Below are positions 9,862 through 18,032 of a stretch of DNA of 44,980 bases, piece by piece. The position numbers and the translations under genes were made by a program. This DNA comes from Candidimonas sp. (GTDB taxonomy: Bacteria; Pseudomonadota; Gammaproteobacteria; Burkholderiales; Burkholderiaceae_B). Every line of letters begins with the position of its first letter. Position 1 is the first letter of the stretch. The stretch is taken from positions 1 to 44,980 of the forward strand of contig SCQX01000157.1 in assembly GCA_004298545.1 (NCBI GenBank), given 5' to 3'. The notes beneath the pieces are model-generated. The model was not told the origin of the DNA, made no database searches, and was given only the letters and a program-made list of their open reading frames with translations.

Positions 9862-10584
9862 TCACGCGTCGTCACGCGGCGGCGTTTCGCCACGCGCCAT
9901 GCGCTCGGCATTCTTCACGCCAGTGTGGCGCACATCGTCTCCGCGCACCATGTAAATGACGCGCTCCGACATATTCTTCGCATGATCGCCAATACGCTCC
10001 AGCGACCGGGCGATGAAAATCAAATCGATGGAACGCGAGATGGTATGCGGGTCTTCGATCATGTAGGTAATCATCTGGCGCAGCGCCGCCTTCCATTCCT
10101 TGTCCACCGACTTGTCGCGGCGCACAACCTCTGCCGCATGCAGCGCGTCTTTGCGCGCGAACGAATCCAGCGCGTTGCGCACCATTCCCGTCACGCACTC
10201 GGCGATGTGTTCGAGATCGACCGCTGGACTGTAATGGGCATCTGCTTCGTAGAGACGCCGCGCAAATTTCGCGATTTTGTCCGCTTCGTCGCCGCAACGC
10301 TCCATATCGGTCAACATTTTTGAAATGGACAGCAGCAGCCGCAAGTCTCCGGCAGTTGGCTGGTGACGCGCGATCAGCACGCCGATGCGTTCATCGATGT
10401 CAACCTCCAGCTGGTTGACGGTCTTTTCGTGCTCGCGGACCCGTTCGGCGACAACCAGATCGCCCGTCGTCAACACGGCCATGGCATCCCGCACCATGGA
10501 CTCGACCAATCCCCCCATTTGCAGAAACGTGGAACAGGTGGCCTCGAGATCGGTGCGAAACTGTTTGTTGGTGTGCTCGAACAT
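9862..10584 (-). CDS. phoU: Phosphate signalling protein PhoU
   Basis: 240 aa, the usual PhoU length. It is a cytoplasmic protein of two three-helix bundles, each with a metal-binding D/E-rich motif; here these are MERCGDEADKIAK and LERIGDHAKNMSER. PhoU normally links the PstSCAB phosphate transporter to the PhoR kinase and keeps the Pho regulon off when phosphate is plentiful. Here it stands without pst or phoBR genes and follows rpiA after 24 nt on the same strand, so the two are probably co-transcribed. Pst and PhoBR must lie elsewhere, or PhoU may serve another phosphate transporter, such as the Na/Pi type at 36668. Confidence 0.96.
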   Translation of the reverse strand: MFEHTNKQFRTDLEATCSTFLQMGGLVESMVRDAMAVLTTGDLVVAERVREHEKTVNQLEVDIDERIGVLIARHQPTAGDLRLLLSISKMLTDMERCGDEADKIAKFARRLYEADAHYSPAVDLEHIAECVTGMVRNALDSFARKDALHAAEVVRRDKSVDKEWKAALRQMITYMIEDPHTISRSIDLIFIARSLERIGDHAKNMSERVIYMVRGDDVRHTGVKNAERMARGETPPRDDA

Positions 10585-10608
10585 GCCGGCCCTCGATGCG
10601 GAAAATGG

Positions 10609-11292
10609 TTATGAGCGGCCGGGCGCCAGTTCGCGCATGCCGCTTTGCGTTGCAACCAACGCCAGATCGGCCCCGGCTATGGCAAACAGACCGCAGGCGA
10701 CCACACCCGGAATATTGTTGATGGTGGTCTCCAGCGCGACAGGATCGACAATGTCGAGATTCGACACATCGAGGATGCCGCACCCATTGTCGGTCAGGAA
10801 CCCGCGACGCTCGCGCGGAACGCCCCCCAACCCCCGCAGGCGCCGCGCCACTGCGGCCGTGGCCATGGGAATCACCTCGACCGGCAGCGGGAACTTCCCC
10901 AGCCGCTCGACACACTTGCTTTCGTCGACGATGCACAGAAAGCGCTTGGCGACAGATGCCACGATCTTTTCGCGGGTCAACGCACCACCGCCGCCCTTGG
11001 TCAGGCGCAGGGCGCGGTCGACCTCGTCGGCGCCATCGACATACCAGGGAAACGACTCGATTTCGTTCAGATCGAGTACCTCGATACCGTACCCCCTGAG
11101 GCGATCGGCGCTGCGCCCGGAACTGGACACCGCCGCGCGGAATCGATGCTTGTGCGCCGCCAGCGCATCGATGAACAGATCGACGGTGGAGCCCGTGCCC
11201 ACGCCAAGCACGGCATCGGGATCGATGCGGGGAAGGACGTAGTCGAGCGCCGCGCGCGCGGCATTCTCTTTAAGCGCTTGCTGAGACAGCAC
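10609..11292 (-). CDS. rpiA: Ribose-5-phosphate isomerase A
   Basis: 227 aa (E. coli RpiA has 219). It interconverts ribose-5-phosphate and ribulose-5-phosphate in the pentose phosphate pathway, and ribulose-5-P also feeds KDO synthesis. Motifs are the phosphate-binding GVGTGSTVD (30-38), DGADEVD (86-92) and [11 protein letters not shown] (99-109), which contain the active-site Asp, Glu and Lys residues. The start is GTG at 11292, with a GAGG about 10 nt upstream; no in-frame ATG gives a complete N-terminus. It lies 70 nt after kdkA and 24 nt before phoU on the same strand. Confidence 0.97.
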   Translation of the reverse strand: MLSQQALKENAARAALDYVLPRIDPDAVLGVGTGSTVDLFIDALAAHKHRFRAAVSSSGRSADRLRGYGIEVLDLNEIESFPWYVDGADEVDRALRLTKGGGGALTREKIVASVAKRFLCIVDESKCVERLGKFPLPVEVIPMATAAVARRLRGLGGVPRERRGFLTDNGCGILDVSNLDIVDPVALETTINNIPGVVACGLFAIAGADLALVATQSGMRELAPGRS

Positions 11293-11362
11293 GGTACATC
11301 AGCCTCGTTCAAAATGGATGACGACTATTTCACCACACTTTCACCCAATGCCCCAGTGCCGC

Positions 11363-12082
11363 TCACGTGTTCGATCGCCGGCGCGCAAGTGCCCAGTAGG
11401 CCGCCTCGAGCGCGGCGCCATAGCGCTCCCCCTCGTCGCCAGCCACCTTCGCGAGCGAGCGCCCGAGCCGCGACAGGTTTGCAGCCCTGCGCCGCGCGGT
11501 CGACCGGCATTGCCGCCCACGATCGAAATCGATGAGCCAGACCTGGCCACAGGCATCGAACAAGATGTTGTAAGCATTGAGATCGGCATGCCAGAAACCC
11601 GCTTCATGCAGGTCGAATATGGCTTTTGCGACCCGTGGACACGACTCGATGGCAAGCGCGCACGCCAGCGGCACCGCGCCGTCGATGCGCTCGACCAGGA
11701 TGGCGGCGGTATACGTCAACCCCCGCCGCCAGTATGCCGCGGCAATTGGCCTGGGGACCGCCAAACCGCGCGCGCGCAGGGTGGCGAGGAGGGCGAATTC
11801 CGCAAACGACCGGGTTCGACACGCGCCGGCCCACAAATAGCGCGCACGGCTGACACGCGCCGCCAGCCCGCCGCGGCGGTAATGGCGCAGCACCGCCGCA
11901 CCGAATTCCCCGGTGGCGAACCACGCCGCGCGGCGCCCCCCCGCGCCAACGGGCGACGCGCCCAGGCGGGGATCCCGTGGGTCGAAAAGAAACGCCCCCG
12001 CGTCGCGAACCCGCGCCGGATCGAAGCGCATCGCACCGCCCGCCAGCGGGCGCGTGACGGAAGAGAACGACGGTTGCGGCAT
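11363..12082 (-). CDS. kdkA: 3-deoxy-D-manno-octulosonic acid kinase
   Basis: 239 aa protein of the KdkA/Rfa kinase family, with a small protein-kinase-like fold. KdkA phosphorylates the KDO residue of LPS (O-4 position in Haemophilus and Bordetella-type inner core) at the inner membrane. The catalytic loop is HADLNAYNILFD (165-176) with D167 as likely base, and the metal-binding segment is LIDFDRGR (183-190). The N-terminal part is alanine/glycine-rich with no transmembrane segment. It sits between radA and rpiA on the same strand. The family resemblance is clear; the exact phosphorylated position is inferred from the family. Confidence 0.88.
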   Translation of the reverse strand: MPQPSFSSVTRPLAGGAMRFDPARVRDAGAFLFDPRDPRLGASPVGAGGRRAAWFATGEFGAAVLRHYRRGGLAARVSRARYLWAGACRTRSFAEFALLATLRARGLAVPRPIAAAYWRRGLTYTAAILVERIDGAVPLACALAIESCPRVAKAIFDLHEAGFWHADLNAYNILFDACGQVWLIDFDRGRQCRSTARRRAANLSRLGRSLAKVAGDEGERYGAALEAAYWALARRRSNT

Positions 12083-12180
12083 GGCGATCGATTCCTCACA
12101 GGGTTGATTATCACGCGCGGTTCACACCCGGCGGCGTGAATCGGCAGTTCGCAGGCGTTCGGAGCAACCCCGCGGAGTGC

Positions 12181-13539
12181 TCACTCGACCCGGGCCAGCG
12201 CGCCGTCGACGCGATCGACCGCCCAGATATCGAGCCCCTCGATCGGCCGTCGCGGTGCGTTCGCCCGCGGAATGAGCGCGGTGCCGAACCCCAGCTTCGC
12301 CGCTTCCTTCAAACGTTCCTGACCGCGTGGCGCCGGCCGAATCTCGCCGGCCAGACCAACCTCCCCGAAGACGACGAGGCCCGCGGGCAGTGGGCGGTTG
12401 TGCAGCGACGAAACGATGGCCAGCAGAACGGGCAGATCGGCCGCCGGCTCCGCAATCTTGACGCCGCCCACCGCGTTGACGAAAACATCCTGATCAAACG
12501 TGGCAATGCCGGCGTGGCGGTGCAGTACCGCCAGCAACAATGCCAACCGGTTGCTCTCCAGGCCCACCGACAGCCGCCGCGGATTGGGCACGTGCGCGCC
12601 ATCGACCAGGGCCTGTATTTCGACCAACAGCGGCCGCGTCCCCTCTTGGGTGGCCATGACGCATGCGCCCGCCACGTCGCGATCATGCCGTGACAGAAAC
12701 AGCGCCGACGGATTGCTGACACCGCGCAAGCCGTGATCGGTCATGGCGAATACACCGAGTTCGTTCGCCGCGCCGAAGCGGTTCTTGAACGCGCGTATCA
12801 GGCGATACGCCGAGTGCGTATCGCCCTCGAAGTAGAGTACCGTGTCGACGATGTGCTCGACGACCCGCGGCCCAGCCAACGAACCGTCCTTGGTCACGTG
12901 TCCGATCATGACCACGGAAACGCCCATCTGCTTGGCCACGCGCGTGAGTTGCGCCACACATTCGCGCACTTGCGACACTGAGCCAGGCGCCGCGCCCAAG
13001 GCCGAAGAATAGAGGGTTTGAATGGAATCGATCACCGCCACGCGCGGTCGGCGCTGCTCCAGGGAATCCAGGATCGCCTCGAGCCGAATTTCCGCCAGCA
13101 GCTCCACGTCCGTGTCGCCAATGCCAACGCGGCGGGCGCGCAGGGCCACCTGCTCGGGCGATTCTTCACCCGTCACATACAGCACGCTGACGACGCGCGA
13201 CAACGACGCCGTGGCCTGCAGCAGCAGGGTCGACTTGCCTATCCCCGGATCACCACCCAGCAGAACCACGCCGCCGTTCACCAGCCCGCCGCCAAGGACA
13301 CGATCGAATTCGTCCAGGCCCGTCGGCTGGCGCGAAGTTTCATGCGCATCGATGTCGGCAAGGCGCAACACCGGCGAGCTCCCCGCAAGCGGCGCGTAAC
13401 GGTGTGCCTCTTCGACCGCCCGCGGGGCGGCCTCCTCTCGCAGCGAATTCCATTCACCACACTGCGCACAGCGGCCCTCCCACTTGGGGTACGAAGCGCC
13501 GCATGCGCTGCAGACGTATATCCGCTTAGCTTTTGCCAC
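12181..13539 (-). CDS. radA: DNA repair protein RadA
   Basis: 452 aa from the GTG start, near E. coli RadA (460). It is a RecA-like ATPase that helps branch migration and processing of recombination intermediates. An N-terminal four-cysteine zinc finger (C10, C13, C24, C27) is followed by the RecA core with Walker A GGDPGIGKST, the RadA hallmark KNRFG, and a C-terminal Lon-protease-like domain without an evident catalytic Ser-Lys pair. GTG at 13539 makes the family-typical start (M/V)AKAKRIYVC, with a GGGGGCGG stretch just upstream. In-frame ATG 13557 or GTG 13569 would add 6 or 10 residues. It is part of the minus-strand run from alr to phoU. Confidence 0.96.
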   Translation of the reverse strand: MAKAKRIYVCSACGASYPKWEGRCAQCGEWNSLREEAAPRAVEEAHRYAPLAGSSPVLRLADIDAHETSRQPTGLDEFDRVLGGGLVNGGVVLLGGDPGIGKSTLLLQATASLSRVVSVLYVTGEESPEQVALRARRVGIGDTDVELLAEIRLEAILDSLEQRRPRVAVIDSIQTLYSSALGAAPGSVSQVRECVAQLTRVAKQMGVSVVMIGHVTKDGSLAGPRVVEHIVDTVLYFEGDTHSAYRLIRAFKNRFGAANELGVFAMTDHGLRGVSNPSALFLSRHDRDVAGACVMATQEGTRPLLVEIQALVDGAHVPNPRRLSVGLESNRLALLLAVLHRHAGIATFDQDVFVNAVGGVKIAEPAADLPVLLAIVSSLHNRPLPAGLVVFGEVGLAGEIRPAPRGQERLKEAAKLGFGTALIPRANAPRRPIEGLDIWAVDRVDGALARVE

Positions 13540-13590
13540 GATCTGGCCCGCCCCCATCGGTTTGCGCACACGAATTGACCAAACCGTGCA

Positions 13591-14298
13591 CTACAGGCCG
13601 CCTCCACCGTCCACGCCCAGCACCTGGCCGGTGATGTAGCCCGCATCGTCCCCCAGCAGGAACACGACCGCAGCGGCGACGTCGGCGGGCTGCCCCACCC
13701 GCTTCATGGGGATGGATGCCAGCGCCCGGGCTTCCTGCTCGCTTCCCACCGGATGATTGGCGCGGAACAATTCGGTTTCGATCGGCCCCGGCGAGACCGC
13801 ATTCACCGTAATGCCGTATTCGGCCAGCTCGATCGCCCAGGTGCGGGTACAGCCGATGAGGCCGCACTTGGCAGCCGCATAGCTCGTACGGCCGATCGCC
13901 CCGCGCGCGGCTCGACTGCAAATATTGACGATGCGCCCCTGGCGGCGCGTCTTCATCGAATCCACGAACGCCTGGACCGTCTGCACCGCCACGCGAACGT
14001 TCAAATCGAACACGCCATAGAGTGACGCCAGTTCTACTTTACCCAATGGCTCGGGCATCACGATGCCAACGTTGTTGACCACCGCATCGACCGGATATTT
14101 TTCGCGTATCACCCGCAGGATTTCTTCCGTTTCGCCCGCATTGGCGAGATCGCACGAGTACAGGTAACCGGGAAAATCAATGTCTTGGGTATGGCGCGCG
14201 ATGCCGACCACGTGACAGCTCAGGTCGGCCAGCCGGCGACTGATGGCCCAGCCGATTCCTTTGGTTGCGCCAGTGACTAGTACGCACTTGTCTTTCAC
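13591..14298 (-). CDS. SDR family oxidoreductase
   Basis: 235 aa classical short-chain dehydrogenase/reductase, NAD(P)-dependent. The Rossmann motif is TGATKGIG near the N-terminus, followed by NNVG, the catalytic Ser in NICSRAA, and YAAAK with the catalytic Tyr and Lys. The C-terminus ends in the SDR-typical ITGQVLGVDGG. I chose GTG 14298 because AGGAGG (14305-14310) sits 6 nt upstream of it, but would directly abut the other candidate GTG at 14304. FabG is possible, but sequence alone does not give the substrate. It lies between alr and radA on the same strand with short gaps (36 and 51 nt), suggesting one transcript. Confidence 0.9.
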   Translation of the reverse strand: MKDKCVLVTGATKGIGWAISRRLADLSCHVVGIARHTQDIDFPGYLYSCDLANAGETEEILRVIREKYPVDAVVNNVGIVMPEPLGKVELASLYGVFDLNVRVAVQTVQAFVDSMKTRRQGRIVNICSRAARGAIGRTSYAAAKCGLIGCTRTWAIELAEYGITVNAVSPGPIETELFRANHPVGSEQEARALASIPMKRVGQPADVAAAVVFLLGDDAGYITGQVLGVDGGGGL

Positions 14299-14334
14299 GA
14301 ACACCCTCCTCTTGGCTCCGGCAGCAAACGCCAG

Positions 14335-15465
14335 TCAGTTGGAAACCACCTTCCGCGGCACGCGGGGCGCCACGGCGCACAGCAGCTCATAACCGATGGT
14401 GCCACAGGATGCGGCGACTTCATCGACCGTGGGTCCGCCCTCGCCCCACAGGACGACCCGCAATCCCACACGGGCATTCGGCACCGCGGTCAGGTCGACC
14501 GCGAGCATGTCCATTGAGACGCGTCCCAGCACCCGCGTGCGCACTCCGCCCACAGTGACGGGGGTGCCCGTGGGCGCATGCCGCGGGTAGCCGTCGGCAT
14601 ACCCACAGCATACGACACCGATCGTCATCGGCCGCGGCGCGCTGAACAAGTGGCCGTAGCCGACGCGATAACCGGCCGGAATCCGGCGCACGCTGATGAG
14701 TTCGGCCGAGAGTGTCATTCCGGGGCGCAGGTCGAAATCCGCGGCGGGCCGGCTGGCAAAGGGCGAAGCGCCGTAAAGGCAGATGCCGGGGCGCACCCAC
14801 TGTTCGACACCCGCCGGCAGGCGTGCCCAGAAGCCGGCGGTGAGCGTCGCCGCGGAATTGCAGACACTGACTCGCCCCGGAAGACCGTCCGTGACATTGC
14901 CAAACACTTGCAGCTGTCGACCCGTGGCGTCGGGGTCGTCATCCGCGCGGGCGAAGTGCGTCATCTTGCCGAGGCGCCCCAATATGCCGCGCCGTTGCAA
15001 ATCACCCGCCACGCGATAGGCATCCCGGTAAGCGTCGGGCGGGAAACCCAGGCGACCCATGCCTGAATCGAGCTTGATCATTGCGTCGATGGGCGTGCAC
15101 GGCGCCGCCAGCCGCAGCATGTCGAGTTGTTCCCGGGTGTGCACGGTGACCGTGAGACCATAGTGGTCGATCACCGGCAGGTCGGCGGCCTCGAAGAAAC
15201 CCTCCAGCAGCAAGATTGGCCGGGTCCAGCCCGCCGCGCGGCACTGGATGGCTTCATCGAGGTCGAGCATGGCAAGACCATCGGCCCGGGAAAACGCCGC
15301 CACCGCGCTCAAGATGCCATGGCCATAGGCGTTGGCCTTGACGACCGCCCAGATGAACGGCGCCGGGCGCGCGGGCGGACGGCTCCGGTCGAGGCCAGTG
15401 GCCACGACGGCAAGGTTGTGTGTCAACGACGGCAGGGAAACCGTGGCCAGGATGGGGCGCGGCAT
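14335..15465 (-). CDS. alr: Alanine racemase
   Basis: 376 aa PLP enzyme with a fold-type III TIM barrel. It converts L-alanine to D-alanine for peptidoglycan. The PLP lysine is K43 in VVKANAYGHG, and the second catalytic residue is Tyr270 in VGYGHLF. KLDSGMGRLGF (131-141) and GYADGYPR are family hallmarks. The frame is open to 15561, but ATG 15465 has a strong GGAGGAA a few bases upstream and gives the family length. It is first of a minus-strand series (alr, SDR, radA, kdkA, rpiA, phoU). I cannot tell the biosynthetic form from a catabolic DadX; the lack of dadA nearby favours the biosynthetic role. Confidence 0.96.
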   Translation of the reverse strand: MPRPILATVSLPSLTHNLAVVATGLDRSRPPARPAPFIWAVVKANAYGHGILSAVAAFSRADGLAMLDLDEAIQCRAAGWTRPILLLEGFFEAADLPVIDHYGLTVTVHTREQLDMLRLAAPCTPIDAMIKLDSGMGRLGFPPDAYRDAYRVAGDLQRRGILGRLGKMTHFARADDDPDATGRQLQVFGNVTDGLPGRVSVCNSAATLTAGFWARLPAGVEQWVRPGICLYGASPFASRPAADFDLRPGMTLSAELISVRRIPAGYRVGYGHLFSAPRPMTIGVVCCGYADGYPRHAPTGTPVTVGGVRTRVLGRVSMDMLAVDLTAVPNARVGLRVVLWGEGGPTVDEVAASCGTIGYELLCAVAPRVPRKVVSN

Positions 15466-15648
15466 ACTTCCTCCAGAAGAGCCAAAGTCTAATCCAGTTC
15501 GAGGGCATGCGCGACTTCGGGGCCCCCACCACCACACACGCCCCGCCACGCGCAAACCCATGATGATGAACGGGTTGCGCGTCGCGACGCGCCCACAGCT
15601 ACTACACTATGGACAGCGCCTGGCGGGGTCCCACTCACGGCCTCGACG

Positions 15649-15726
15649 GCGCGCCCCGCGCCGATGCAAGAGCATCCTCAAGGCGCCGCAGGGCTTCCAC
15701 AGCGCGGACGCGCGCCCCGCGCCGAT
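15649..15726. repeat. 17-nt exact direct repeat upstream of the HpnD-like gene
   Basis: The 17-mer GCGCGCCCCGCGCCGAT occurs at 15649-15665 and again at 15710-15726, a 61-nt period. The second copy runs almost into the ribosome binding site (AGGA) of the gene at 15738. The whole alr/HpnD-like divergent region (15466-15737) contains no other gene that I can support. Confidence 0.5.
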
Positions 15727-15737
15727 ACAGGAAAACC

Positions 15738-16601
15738 ATGGATCCCAACGAATACTGTAAAGAGAAGGCCGCCCGCGCCGGCACCAGCCTTCATTACGCC
15801 TTTCTGTTTCTGCCGCTCGAGCGCCGGCGCGCCGCCATTGCGCTGCATGCCTTCTCGCGCGAAATCGGCGATACGATCGCCAAGACGACCGAAATCTCAG
15901 TGGCGCGCGTCAAACTCGCCTGGTGGCGAACTCAGGTGGACCAGCTGTTCGCCGGGCAAACCAGCCACCCGGTCATGATCGCCCTCGCACCCCACGTGCA
16001 GCCTTACGGAATCACCGCCGAACGGATGCATGCGGTCATCGACGGCATGGAAACAGACCTCGACCAGTCAGGCTACCCCGATTGGCCAAGCCTTCAATCC
16101 TATTGCTGGCACGCCGCCGGCGTGGTGGGCGAAATGGCGGCGGGCGTGTTCGGCTACACCGATCCGGGCACCCTTCTTTATGCGGAAAAAATGGGGCTGG
16201 CCCTGCGGCTCACCAACATCATCCGCGATGTCGGCGACGACGCGCGGCGTGGGCGCATCTACCTGCCGGCCGACGATATGGAACGGTTCGGCGTGGCGCC
16301 GACCGACATTCTGAACGGCCGCTATACGGATCAGTTCCTGGCGCTGATGCGTTTCGAGACACAGCGCGCCCGCGACTGCTACCGCGAGGCAATGCGGATG
16401 CTGCCCGACGCCGACCGGCGGTCGCAACGCCCGGGCCTGATGATGGCGTCCATCTACCATACGCTGCTCGATGAACTTGAACGCGACCAATGGCACGTGC
16501 TGGACCAGCGCATCGGGTTGACGCCCATCCGCAAGTTCTGGCTCGCCTGGTCTGGCTGGGTCGGCGGCGGGCGGTCCATTGTGCGGCGGCTGAGCCATTG
16601 A
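15738..16601 (+). CDS. Squalene/phytoene synthase family protein, HpnD-like, with degenerate first Asp motif
   Basis: 287 aa, full length for HpnD (presqualene diphosphate synthase, which condenses two farnesyl diphosphates). Family features are LHYAFLFLPLERRRA at the N-terminus, KLAWWRTQVD (59-68), AAGVVGEMA (126-134) and the second Asp motif DVGDDARRGRIYLP (164-177). The first Asp-rich motif, normally DDxxD after a Cys/Ser-Arg-Glu, reads G44-D45-T46-I47-A48. Both outer aspartates that should bind Mg-diphosphate are therefore absent. No other hopanoid, carotenoid or squalene gene is in the window. It may be inactive, work differently, or have acquired another role, and this may be true of a whole clade. 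ATG 15738 has AGGA upstream. It is divergent from alr. Confidence 0.85.
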   Translation: MDPNEYCKEKAARAGTSLHYAFLFLPLERRRAAIALHAFSREIGDTIAKTTEISVARVKLAWWRTQVDQLFAGQTSHPVMIALAPHVQPYGITAERMHAVIDGMETDLDQSGYPDWPSLQSYCWHAAGVVGEMAAGVFGYTDPGTLLYAEKMGLALRLTNIIRDVGDDARRGRIYLPADDMERFGVAPTDILNGRYTDQFLALMRFETQRARDCYREAMRMLPDADRRSQRPGLMMASIYHTLLDELERDQWHVLDQRIGLTPIRKFWLAWSGWVGGGRSIVRRLSH

Positions 16602-16619
16602 GCCTGGCCGCGCCGCGCA

Positions 16620-18032
16620 TCAAATGGCGTGCTGGGTGATGTAGTCGCGCACCAGCGCGGGCTGGCAGGCCATGACGTGCACGCGTTGTGGCAGATCGAG
16701 CAGGTTGCGCAAATGCGCCGGCACGGGCGCGGGATGGCCCACCGCCTCGCGAATAGTCGCATCGAACTTCACGGCCAGCGCCGTTTCGAGCACCAGCATG
16801 GGAACGCCCGCCTCCACGTGCGCCCGCGCCACCTTGATGGCATCGGCCGTATGGGGGTCGACCAGCACACCCGACCGCTCATGCACCGTGCGTATCGTGG
16901 CCAGGCGATCGGCATGCGTACTCGTGCCGCCGACAAACCCGTAGCGGGCTTCGAAGCTGGGCTGTAGATCGCGCAGGTTGAACTCGCCGTCAGCGGCAAG
17001 CCGCTGCCACAGATCGCGTACGCGCGCCGCGTCGCGACCGACCAGATCGAACACGAAGCGTTCGAAATTGGAGGCGCGCGAGATGTCCATCGAAGGGCTC
17101 GACGTCGCGTAGGTTTGAGCCGCCGACCGCGGCCGATACACCCCCGTGCGAAAGAATTCTTCGAGCACGTTGTTTTCGTTGGTGGCAAGCACCAGATGAC
17201 GTATCGGCAGCCCCATGACGCGCGCGAAATGCCCCGCCAGAATGTTTCCAAAATTTCCCGACGGCACCGCGAATGATACTTCGCCGGGCGAGCGCGAACC
17301 GTCGGTCATGCGCAGCCAGCCCCAAAAGTAATACACCACTTGCGCGGCGATGCGCGCCCAGTTGATGGAATTGACCGCACCCAGCCGGTAGCGCGACTTG
17401 AACGCAAGATCGCCGGCCAGCGCCTTGACGATGTCCTGACACTCGTCGAACACACCGTCCATTGCCAGGTTGTGAATGTTCGCGTCTTGCAGCGAGTACA
17501 TCTGCGCGCGCTGGAATGCGCTCATGCGGCCGTGGGGCGACAGCATGAACACGGCCACGCCGCGCTTGCCGCGCAATGCGTATTCGGCCGCCGAGCCGGT
17601 ATCGCCCGAGGTAGCGCCCAGAATATTCAGCGTGGCGCGCCGCTGCCCGAGCACATATTCGAAAACCTGGCCCAGAAACTGCATGGCGATATCTTTGAAT
17701 GCCAGCGTGGGGCCCTGCGACAACCCGAGCAGCGTCAGACCGCCGTCGAGCGGCTTCAGCGGCACGATCTCGCGGCTGCCGAAGAGTGCCGGCGTATAGG
17801 CCGCACGTGTCAGGCGCAGAAGATCGGACGGTGGAATGTCGTCGATGAACAGCCCCAGGACAGCGGCGCCCAGCTCGGGGTAGCTCAGTGCCCGCCACGC
17901 CTCCAGTGTGTCACGTGGCACCCGCGGGGGCGACACTGGCACGGTCAATCCGCCATCGGGTGCCAGCCCTTCGAGCAAAATGTCGGAAAACGGCCGCGGC
18001 GTCATGCCGCCACGCGTGGATTCATAGTTCAT
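16620..18032 (-). CDS. thrC: Threonine synthase
   Basis: 470 aa PLP enzyme converting O-phosphohomoserine to threonine, of the longer proteobacterial/yeast type. The N-terminal MNYESTRG is typical. The PLP lysine is K113 in LAFKDIAMQFLG. The phosphate-binding loop is GATSGDTGSAA, followed by FMLSPHGRMSAFQRAQM. The ATG overlaps the stop of hom by 4 nt (ATGA), so translation is coupled. It is the last gene of alaC-hom-thrC and is convergent with the HpnD-like gene across an 18-nt gap. Confidence 0.97.
   Translation of the reverse strand: MNYESTRGGMTPRPFSDILLEGLAPDGGLTVPVSPPRVPRDTLEAWRALSYPELGAAVLGLFIDDIPPSDLLRLTRAAYTPALFGSREIVPLKPLDGGLTLLGLSQGPTLAFKDIAMQFLGQVFEYVLGQRRATLNILGATSGDTGSAAEYALRGKRGVAVFMLSPHGRMSAFQRAQMYSLQDANIHNLAMDGVFDECQDIVKALAGDLAFKSRYRLGAVNSINWARIAAQVVYYFWGWLRMTDGSRSPGEVSFAVPSGNFGNILAGHFARVMGLPIRHLVLATNENNVLEEFFRTGVYRPRSAAQTYATSSPSMDISRASNFERFVFDLVGRDAARVRDLWQRLAADGEFNLRDLQPSFEARYGFVGGTSTHADRLATIRTVHERSGVLVDPHTADAIKVARAHVEAGVPMLVLETALAVKFDATIREAVGHPAPVPAHLRNLLDLPQRVHVMACQPALVRDYITQHAI

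Noticed and set aside
14302-14304. GTG 14304 as start of the SDR gene
   Set aside because: AGGAGG directly abuts it with no spacing; GTG 14298 is spaced 6 nt and fits better.
16585-16619. Possible bidirectional terminator between the HpnD-like gene and thrC
   Set aside because: Only an imperfect GC pairing with no T tracts; not distinct from the general GC-richness.
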